A stretch of 64,000 bases of DNA from assembly GCF_020178975.1 (NCBI RefSeq), contig NZ_JAHXBU010000088.1, positions 1 through 64,000 of the forward strand, written 5' to 3'. The position numbers and the translations under genes were made by a program. The notes under the pieces are model-generated. The model did not search any database. It was not told the origin of the DNA and saw nothing but the letters and a program-made list of their open reading frames with translations. Below are positions 1 through 6,652 of the stretch, in pieces. The stretch comes from Cesiribacter sp. SM1. GTDB lineage: Bacteria > Bacteroidota > Bacteroidia > Cytophagales > Cyclobacteriaceae. How positions within the stretch are numbered: position 1 is the first letter of the stretch; each line of letters starts with the position of its first letter.

Positions 1-176
1 GCATGTGGACCATAACCAACTTCTTTGGCTATTTCTCCATATTCCTTGTTCTGGTTAATCTTGTACAGATAAAAGGCTCTTACTCTTGCCTGGGCTAAGG
101 GATGAGTAAGCTTCCTGCTCCTCTGTAATAGCTCCTCTGCACTCTCATGAATCTCTACCTTCTTCACTCTTCCCAT
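1..176 (-). CDS. IS630-like transposase, N-terminal fragment cut by window edge
   Basis: Reading leftward from an ATG at 176-174 there is an open frame of 58 codons that runs off the window. The visible protein starts MGRVKKVEIHESAEELLQRS and continues with LAQARVRAFYLYKINQNKEY and GEIAKEVGYG, a helical region followed by the first part of a helix-turn-helix. This resembles the N-terminal DNA-binding region of IS630/Tc1-type transposases and related 'winged helix' transposase proteins. The catalytic DDE part would lie outside the window. It points toward the left edge, away from the ABC permease gene. Family assignment rests on pattern recognition over only 58 residues, so a stand-alone HTH protein remains possible. 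Confidence 0.5.
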   Translation of the reverse strand, partial: MGRVKKVEIHESAEELLQRSRKLTHPLAQARVRAFYLYKINQNKEYGEIAKEVGYGPH

Positions 177-307
177 ACCAGCTACAACATCCCCTCACTA
201 TTGAAGGTTCTTTGCACTATGTGGTATTATTTCGTTTGCTTTGGCTTTTGCACAGGGTAGACAGAGGCTAATAATTCATGTGCTTTAGCCTACCATCAGA
301 AATTGGA

Positions 308-2833
308 TCAGGCTTCTGTTCTTAGAATCTCCAGCGGGGGCTTGCTAAGTACACTGCGGCTGTTGGAGAGTCCTATAAGGATGGTAAGGCCTGTAATAAC
401 AGCATATGCTGCCAGCATGGGCCAAAGCGGGGGCGAAAAGGGGGTGTCAAAACTAAAATAAGCCAAGGCCCAGCTGCCCAGTAGTGAAATAACCACGCCG
501 GTTAAAGCAGCCAGACTGCCCAGGAAGAAATACTCCTTCAGGTTAATGCTTAGGATCTGCCTGCGGCTTGCGCCAAGGGTGCGCAGCAGCACACTTTCTT
601 TGATACGCTGGTATTTGCTGATGATCACTGATCCAATCAGTACCACCAGTCCGGTAACAATGCTGAAGAAAGCCATAAAACGGATCACAAAGGAAACTTT
701 GCCAATCACCTCATCGACAGTTTGTAAAATGAGGTTGAGGTCGATAAGGGAAACATTTGGAAAACGCTGTACCACTGCCCGCTGAAAAGCAGCAGCCTGC
801 TGCGCAGAATCCACCCGGGTGATAATTACATGAAACTTGGGCGCCCGCTCCAGAACCCCTTCGGGGAATACTACCAGGAAATTAGTTTGTACCCGCTGCC
901 AGTCTATTTCACGTATGCTGCCAACCCAGGTATCCATAATGGCACCCTGTATATTAAATGTTACTTTATCGCCAACACCTACCTTCATGTCTTCGGCTAT
1001 GTTTTGAGAAAGCGAAACAAAGATGCTATCTGAGGGTGAGGACACGCTGCCTTTCCAGCTGCCTTCGACGATTGTTTCAGAATCGATGAGTGAATCACGG
1101 TAGGTTACCCGGTATTCCCTGTTTAATACCCAGTTACGTACTCCGGAAGTAGTATCCTCCTTGATTTGGGTAGCGCTACGCCCGTTAATGCCATCCAGCC
1201 GCATTGTTACCACTGGTACCTCCTGGATGAGGGGCAGATCATATTGCCTGGTTAGTGAAGCCAGTTCTTCTACCTGATCATCCTGTATATCAAACAGCAC
1301 CATATTCGGCTGATTTTCGCTGCCGGTAAGCTCAATCTTATCAAGCAGCAGGTTTTGTACAAAAAACAGAATGCAAATAAGGGCGGTGCCCAGGCCAATG
1401 GTGGTTACCAGTACACCTGTCTGGTTATTGGGGCGATACAGGTTGGCCAGGCTCTGTCGCCAGCTGTACGACCAAGCTACTGGAAAATATCGGCGCACCA
1501 GCCAGATCATTAACTGGGCAATGGCTGCCAGCACCAGGAAGGCAAGCAGAATGCCACCCGTAAAAGCCATTGCTTCTACAAACTCTCCCAGCTGCAGATA
1601 GGAGAAGGCGGCAACAAAGAGGATGATCAGTAAAAAAACAGCGTAGCGCAGCTTGTCTTTTTCAGGATGCTCGTATGAAGCACGCAGGGCGGTGAGAGGC
1701 GATACTTTGCGGATACCAAGCAGGGGGAGCAGGCCAAATAAAATAGCCACCACCACCCCAAGCAGAATTCCCTGTGTGATGGCAGGCCAGGAGAGTTTTA
1801 CACTAACCTCTACAGCCAGAAAATCTGCAAATAGCAGGGGCAATCCAAATTGTAAAACAGTACCCAGGAGCGTGCCAAGTATTGAGCCCATCAGCCCCAT
1901 GAGTATGATCTGTATCAGAAAAATGGCCAGTGCCCCATTACCGGTAACACCCAGGCAGCGCAATATTGCCACCGATACTACCTTATCTTTGATGTAGATA
2001 TGTACTGAACTTGCTACCCCGATACAGCCAAGCAGCAGGGCTACAAAAGCCACCAGGTTCAAAAAGCCTGTTACATCTTTATAGGCACTGCCAATTTCCT
2101 CCTGCCGCTCTTCGGCAGTATCGAAACGAAGCTCTTCTTTTTCCAGCCGTGGCTCAATAGTGCTCTCTAAAAGGCTGGCGAAGCGGGCATCATCCTCAAA
2201 CCTGTAGTAAAGCTTATAATTAATGCGGCTGCCTTTTTGCAGCAGACCGGTAGAGTCGAGGTATTGCAGGGGTATGAACACTGGCGGTGCTACAGAAGTG
2301 GCCACACCAGATTGTCCGGGTACTTTCAGTACACTGCCCCTGATGCCAAAGGTGAGGTTGCCAATTTTAACGGAGTCGCCGGGGGCTGCATCGTATTGCA
2401 GCAGTAGCGTTCTGTCTGCCAGGGCCTGTTGCCCATCCTGGTATTGCCCGGAAGCTTCCGCAGGACTGGTTTCGATGCGACCATAATAAGGATAATTACC
2501 ACTGAGTGCCCTTACCTGTACCAGGCGTGAACCTCCATTCTTGGGGAAAAGCACCATGGAGGCAAAGCTGATTTCTTCAGAAGCCTCTGCGCCCAGTGAA
2601 TCAAAAAACTGGCGCAGCTCCGGCGAAAAAGGCTGGCTGCTTTCCACTTCCAGGTCGGCTCCCAGTAACTTCTTGGCTTCTCCGTTTATCTCGTCCTGCA
2701 GGTTATTGCCAAACGAATTTATGGCTACCAATGCAGCAATACCCAGCACAATGCTGCTCATGAACAGCAGCAGGCGGGATCGGTTTCGGCGGCTGTCGCG
2801 CCAGGCCATTGTAAGTAACCAGGAGAAAGGCAT
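308..2833 (-). CDS. ABC exporter permease, FtsX/MacB type (YbbP-like)
   Basis: This is the inner-membrane permease of an ABC exporter. At 841 residues it has the long, duplicated layout of YbbP-type permeases rather than the roughly 400-residue MacB/LolC layout. There is an N-terminal membrane segment (about 20-41), a large extracytoplasmic region, a first FtsX domain with membrane segments around 255-390, two central segments at about 395-445, a second extracytoplasmic part, and a second FtsX domain at about 715-835. The ATPase partner is encoded just upstream on the same strand (about 180 bp away), and a TesA-like esterase is divergent from it. That ybbP-ybbA/tesA neighbourhood is also seen in Proteobacteria. 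The substrate is unknown; export of a lipid or lipoprotein-related molecule is an inference. Confidence 0.88.
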   Translation of the reverse strand: MPFSWLLTMAWRDSRRNRSRLLLFMSSIVLGIAALVAINSFGNNLQDEINGEAKKLLGADLEVESSQPFSPELRQFFDSLGAEASEEISFASMVLFPKNGGSRLVQVRALSGNYPYYGRIETSPAEASGQYQDGQQALADRTLLLQYDAAPGDSVKIGNLTFGIRGSVLKVPGQSGVATSVAPPVFIPLQYLDSTGLLQKGSRINYKLYYRFEDDARFASLLESTIEPRLEKEELRFDTAEERQEEIGSAYKDVTGFLNLVAFVALLLGCIGVASSVHIYIKDKVVSVAILRCLGVTGNGALAIFLIQIILMGLMGSILGTLLGTVLQFGLPLLFADFLAVEVSVKLSWPAITQGILLGVVVAILFGLLPLLGIRKVSPLTALRASYEHPEKDKLRYAVFLLIILFVAAFSYLQLGEFVEAMAFTGGILLAFLVLAAIAQLMIWLVRRYFPVAWSYSWRQSLANLYRPNNQTGVLVTTIGLGTALICILFFVQNLLLDKIELTGSENQPNMVLFDIQDDQVEELASLTRQYDLPLIQEVPVVTMRLDGINGRSATQIKEDTTSGVRNWVLNREYRVTYRDSLIDSETIVEGSWKGSVSSPSDSIFVSLSQNIAEDMKVGVGDKVTFNIQGAIMDTWVGSIREIDWQRVQTNFLVVFPEGVLERAPKFHVIITRVDSAQQAAAFQRAVVQRFPNVSLIDLNLILQTVDEVIGKVSFVIRFMAFFSIVTGLVVLIGSVIISKYQRIKESVLLRTLGASRRQILSINLKEYFFLGSLAALTGVVISLLGSWALAYFSFDTPFSPPLWPMLAAYAVITGLTILIGLSNSRSVLSKPPLEILRTEA

Positions 2834-2835
2834 GG

Positions 2836-2867
2836 GTTAATGTGCTAATTATATAAAGTGCTAATGT
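2836..2867. repeat. degenerate 8-bp-period repeat in spacer
   Basis: Immediately upstream of the permease start, four consecutive octamers read GTTAATGT, GCTAATTA, TATAAAGT and GCTAATGT. The two GCTAAT units are the best conserved. The rest of the spacer up to the ATPase gene is unremarkable. It may be a decayed tandem repeat; no function is evident. Confidence 0.4.
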
Positions 2868-3014
2868 GACGGTTTGCCTGGGGGCGTAGTCGCTGTTACT
2901 AATTATTGATGTACCAGGCGGGGTGCTGCAGGTTGCATGGCTACGGTATGTGGAACGATGTTTTACTATCTTTATACCACATACGCCATGCCCAGTTCCA
3001 ATTACAAAACTTTG

Positions 3015-3719
3015 CTACGGCCGTAGCTGCATGGAGCCGGTTTCAAAGCTGTCGTATGCAATTTTGCCCCCGCGGATCTGGATGATACGGCCTGTTTTTT
3101 CAGCCAGTTCCAGGTCGTGCGTTACCACCACCAGCGTAGTGCCGGCCTCACGGTTCAGCTCAAAGATCAGGTTTTCTATGTGGGCACCGGTATCCTCATC
3201 GAGGTTGCCGGTAGGTTCGTCGGCAAAAAGTATCTTTGGCTGGTTTGAAAAAGCCCGGGCAATGGATACCCGCTGCTGTTCGCCACCAGATAGCTGGGTA
3301 GGGTAGTGGTTACGGCGTTCTGCCAGACCTACCTTTTCCAGTAGCTCCATCGAACGTCTGGCTGCATTCTTTTCCCTGCGCAACTCCAGGGGTACCATCA
3401 CGTTTTCAAGCGCGGTGAGGGTTGGCATCAGGTTAAAGCTTTGAAAAATAAAGCCTACATGCAGGTTGCGTACCTCGGCCCGCTGGTCTTCGCTGAGATT
3501 ATCAAGGCGCACACCATTGAGGATAACCGAGCCCGAGCTGGCCCTGTCTAAACCCGCACACAGCCCAAGCAGTGTTGTTTTGCCACTGCCGGAAGGGCCA
3601 ACAATAGCACAGGTATCACCGGCTGCAATGCTAAAGTTTACCCTGTCGAGCACGGTAAGAGAGCGTTCGCCGCTGCGGTAGGTTTTGCTTAAATCTTTAA
3701 CTTCAAGAATAGAATTCAT
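3015..3719 (-). CDS. ABC exporter ATP-binding protein (YbbA/LolD type)
   Basis: Cytoplasmic ATPase of 234 residues that would energise the neighbouring FtsX-type permease. All ABC motifs are present: Walker A GPSGSGKTT at 41-49, Q-loop around IFQSFN (91-96), signature LSGGEQQR at 143-150, Walker B ILFADEP at 163-169 and the H-loop VVTHD near 199. Length and motif wording fit the LolD/MacB/YbbA subfamily of exporters, which pair with FtsX-like permeases. It is the first gene of the minus-strand pair and is transcribed divergently from the esterase lipoprotein, about 100 bp away. Confidence 0.93.
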   Translation of the reverse strand: MNSILEVKDLSKTYRSGERSLTVLDRVNFSIAAGDTCAIVGPSGSGKTTLLGLCAGLDRASSGSVILNGVRLDNLSEDQRAEVRNLHVGFIFQSFNLMPTLTALENVMVPLELRREKNAARRSMELLEKVGLAERRNHYPTQLSGGEQQRVSIARAFSNQPKILFADEPTGNLDEDTGAHIENLIFELNREAGTTLVVVTHDLELAEKTGRIIQIRGGKIAYDSFETGSMQLRP

Positions 3720-3817
3720 GTGCAGGAGCCCTCTTTAGTTTTTTTGAACAGTAAGGATTAGTACTTTTAACGGGCATCATAAACAACCATATAACGTTGT
3801 AGTTTTTAAATGTCGTA

Positions 3818-4567
3818 ATGCAACAGCTTAAATCAATGAGATTTTTTTTAAATATTCTTTATCTATGCACCTGTATAAGCCTTCTCTGGGGCTGCAACTC
3901 AAAGCCTGAACAAAGCAGTGGGCCGGTGCGAACTGCAACAGAGGATGATGCAGGTGTGGCCACAGTTGAGCAGGAAGAGGAACAGGAAGAAGAAAGAGTG
4001 ATTCTGTTTTATGGCAACAGCCTAACGGCAGGCTATGGTTTAGATGATCCTTCGGATGCATTTCCGGGTCTTATCCAGGAAAAGCTGGATTCCCTGGGCT
4101 ATAATTATAAGGTTGTAAATGCCGGCCTTAGTGGTGAAACAACCTCGGGCGGACTGCGCCGGATTGATTGGGTGCTTGAACGCCAGAAGGTAGATATATT
4201 TGTGCTGGAGCTAGGTGCCAATGACGGCCTCAGGGGCCAGGATCAGGACCAGATCAGGAATAACCTGGAAGAAATGATTGATAAGGTAAGAAAAGCTTAT
4301 CCGGAAGCCAGAATAATACTGGCGGGCATGATGGTGCCGCCCAGCCTGGGGCAGACCTACAGTACCAACTTTCAGAAAATATTCCCCGAGGTAGCAAAAG
4401 AGAAAGATGTAGAACTGATTCCTTTCCTGCTGCAGGATGTTGCCGGAGAGCGGGAACTGAACCAGGGAGATGGCATCCACCCCACTGAAGAAGGTCAGAA
4501 AATCCTTGCCAGAAATGTGTGGGATGTACTGGAAGATGTAATTAAAGAACAAAGGCAGGGTTCTTAA
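3818..4567 (+). CDS. tesA: TesA-like GDSL/SGNH esterase lipoprotein
   Basis: SGNH-family esterase/lysophospholipase of 249 residues. Block I is GNSLTAGYG with the nucleophile Ser68, block III is GAND (133-136), and the last block DGIHPT gives the Asp218/His221 pair. Unlike the periplasmic E. coli TesA, it begins with a lipoprotein signal (LLWGC, Cys26), so it is probably membrane anchored. A strongly acidic linker (EQEEEQEEE, 51-59) separates the anchor from the enzyme domain. A second in-frame ATG at 3836 would give a tighter signal peptide and may be the true start. Divergent from the YbbA-like ATPase, as tesA is in E. coli. Likely substrates are acyl esters or lysophospholipids, inferred from the family. 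Confidence 0.88.
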   Translation: MQQLKSMRFFLNILYLCTCISLLWGCNSKPEQSSGPVRTATEDDAGVATVEQEEEQEEERVILFYGNSLTAGYGLDDPSDAFPGLIQEKLDSLGYNYKVVNAGLSGETTSGGLRRIDWVLERQKVDIFVLELGANDGLRGQDQDQIRNNLEEMIDKVRKAYPEARIILAGMMVPPSLGQTYSTNFQKIFPEVAKEKDVELIPFLLQDVAGERELNQGDGIHPTEEGQKILARNVWDVLEDVIKEQRQGS

Positions 4568-4718
4568 GTGTTGAATGTATCTATATAGCATGAGTACTAG
4601 GCGGCCCAGCGGCCACCAGGCCGGCGGAGGAATTAAGTTCTATCCGGATAGACGTTCCTTATCAAATACTTCTCACCCTCAGGTTGCCACATCCCAGACC
4701 TCATAAAGCATTAGCCGG

Positions 4719-4753
4719 TATCTGATAACCTCATACCCGATAACCCTTACCCA
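4719..4753 (+). repeat. degenerate heptamer array (TAnCCnn) before pncB
   Basis: Successive units read TATCTGA, TAACCTC, (one extra A) TACCCGA, TAACCCT and TACCCAA, a period of seven bases, ending a few bases before the pncB start codon. Similar units occur in at least five other spacers of the window. Seen directly in the sequence; function unknown. Confidence 0.55.
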
Positions 4754-4759
4754 AAGACT

Positions 4760-5944
4760 ATGTCTCAGCAAACTACACCCCGCCTGCCATCATTGCTTGA
4801 TAATGATTTTTACAAATTCACCATGCAGCATGGGGTGGTAAAGCTTTTTCCAAGGGCTAAAGCCCGTTATCAGTTTATCAACCGGGGCAAACACCGCTTT
4901 CCTGCAGGCTTTGGCGATGCCCTAAGAAAGGCGGTAGATGCCATGGGGGCGCTAAGCCTTAGCCTGGAAGAAAAGCGCTGGCTGGCCACTACCTGCCCTT
5001 ACCTGGATCCTACCTACCTGGATTTTCTGCAGGGTTTCTGCTACGATCCGGGGGAAGTTACAATAGCGCAGAAAGGTGAGGAACTGAGTGTGGAGGTAGA
5101 GGGCTACTGGTACCGCACAATTTTATGGGAAGTGCCACTGATGGCTCTTATATCTGAACTGTACTACACCCAAAACGGGCTGGAGCGGGTAAATAATGAG
5201 GAGGTTACCCGTATCAGCAGGGAGAAAATAGAGAAATACCGGGCACTGGATGTTAAAATAGCAGAGTTTGGCACCCGCCGCAGGCACTCCTACGAAGTAC
5301 ACCAGGTAGTGGTAGAGGCGCTGAAAAAGTACGGGAGCGGCACATTTGTAGGCACCAGCAATGTACACCTGGCACGCATTAATGGGGTAAAGCCTATTGG
5401 AACCCATGCCCATGAGTGGTTTATGTTCCATGCTGCCCGTTATGGTTTTAAGATGGCCAATGTGCTGGGGCTGCAGCATTGGGTAGACGTTTACCGAGGC
5501 GATTTGGGTATTGCCCTTTCAGATACTTACACCACCAATGTGTTCCTGCAGCAGTTCGATAAAATGTTCTCCAAATTGTTTGATGGTGTTCGGCACGACA
5601 GCAGCGATCCGGTAGCATTTGCCGAACAAACCATTGGTCATTACAGGCGTCTGGGCATTGACCCCCTGTCAAAAACAATCATTTTTTCGGATGCGCTTAA
5701 TTACGATAAAGTAGCCCGCATTGCTGAATACTGCCGGGACAAGATTGGCTTTTCTTTTGGCATAGGCACCAACTTTACCAATGATGTAGGGCTGCAAGCC
5801 ATGAACATGGTAATTAAAATGACAGAAACCCAGCCCGAGGGAGATCAGTGGATACCTGTTGTAAAATTATCTGATGAAAGGGGTAAATATACCGGTCAGC
5901 CTGAAATGATCGAACTGGCTAAAAAACTGCTGCAGATCGATTAG
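4760..5944 (+). CDS. pncB: nicotinate phosphoribosyltransferase
   Basis: Converts nicotinate and PRPP to nicotinate mononucleotide, the entry step of the Preiss-Handler NAD salvage route. The 394-residue protein has the length of the classical PncB family. Features recognised include the N-terminal LLDNDFYKFTMQHGVV, the central AEFGTRRRHS stretch that holds conserved substrate-binding residues, GTSNVHLA, and the phosphate-binding GIGTNFTND near residue 337. It acts in the cytoplasm. The nicotinamidase gene pncA, which makes its substrate, lies about 15 kb downstream on the same strand rather than adjacent. The ATG start directly precedes the conserved N-terminus; the heptamer repeat array sits immediately upstream. 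Confidence 0.95.
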   Translation: MSQQTTPRLPSLLDNDFYKFTMQHGVVKLFPRAKARYQFINRGKHRFPAGFGDALRKAVDAMGALSLSLEEKRWLATTCPYLDPTYLDFLQGFCYDPGEVTIAQKGEELSVEVEGYWYRTILWEVPLMALISELYYTQNGLERVNNEEVTRISREKIEKYRALDVKIAEFGTRRRHSYEVHQVVVEALKKYGSGTFVGTSNVHLARINGVKPIGTHAHEWFMFHAARYGFKMANVLGLQHWVDVYRGDLGIALSDTYTTNVFLQQFDKMFSKLFDGVRHDSSDPVAFAEQTIGHYRRLGIDPLSKTIIFSDALNYDKVARIAEYCRDKIGFSFGIGTNFTNDVGLQAMNMVIKMTETQPEGDQWIPVVKLSDERGKYTGQPEMIELAKKLLQID

Positions 5945-6069
5945 CTCACTAAGCTGTTAAAAGGCAACAGATTAAGCTAAGTATCATTTTTACCTATTCT
6001 AGCATCATTATATTCTATTTGAGCGGTAGCCCTGGGGCGCATAGATTTGCTCCTCTAACTACTCCTCAT

Positions 6070-6561
6070 ATGCAAATCAAACTACATACAAAAGCCCCTA
6101 ATTTTACAGCTGCCTCTACGGCTGGCAGCACTTTTGAGCTGGACAGGGATGCTGCAGGCCAGCCCCTGGTCCTGTACTTTTACCCTAAAGATTTTACTCC
6201 GGTTTGCACACTGGAGGCCTGTGAATTTAAAAGCACCTTTGATTTCTTCAGAAACCTTAACATAAAGGTATTGGGGGTGAGCAAAGACAGCATAGAAACG
6301 CACCTAAAGTTCAAGGAAGCCTATGAACTGCCCTACGACCTCCTGGCAGATCCCGAGGGAGAGGTGGCAAGTTTATACGATGCGTATATGCCCATGATCA
6401 AATTCACAAAGCGGGTAACTTACCTGCTGAATGAAAAACATGAAGTTGTTTATATCAGCAACAACATATTTGAAGATAAAAAAGGGATAGAAGACATGAT
6501 AACTTCCCTGAAAGCTCATTCTCTCCAAAATACAAGCCGACAAAAGCTTGCGTTCTCCTGA
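6070..6561 (+). CDS. bcp: thiol peroxidase, BCP/PrxQ-type peroxiredoxin
   Basis: Cytoplasmic peroxiredoxin that reduces hydroperoxides using thioredoxin-type donors. With the ATG at 6070 it has 163 residues. The peroxidatic motif is PKDFTPVCTLEACEF, giving Cys46 as peroxidatic and Cys51 as resolving cysteine; this four-residue spacing is the hallmark of the alpha-type PrxQ/BCP subgroup. The frame stays open upstream to a TTG at 6019, but the conserved fold begins just after the ATG (MQIKLHTKAPNF), so the shorter form is preferred. It converges with the large regulator gene and shares a terminator hairpin with it. A thioredoxin gene elsewhere in the window could encode its reductant. Confidence 0.9.
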   Translation: MQIKLHTKAPNFTAASTAGSTFELDRDAAGQPLVLYFYPKDFTPVCTLEACEFKSTFDFFRNLNIKVLGVSKDSIETHLKFKEAYELPYDLLADPEGEVASLYDAYMPMIKFTKRVTYLLNEKHEVVYISNNIFEDKKGIEDMITSLKAHSLQNTSRQKLAFS

Positions 6562-6614
6562 TTCAGGCCATACAGTCTTATTGTTCAATATTTTTTAAAC
6601 TTAGCCTATATTAT

Positions 6615-6645
6615 AAAAGCCCCGTCGGTTGCGGGGCTTTTCTTT
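6615..6645. terminator. bidirectional terminator between converging genes
   Basis: AAAAGCCCCG, loop TCGGTTG, CGGGGCTTTT followed by further T's. The A-run on one side and the T-run on the other allow use from both strands, for the peroxiredoxin gene (+) and the regulator gene (-). Confidence 0.85.
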
Positions 6646-6652
6646 TATAAAG

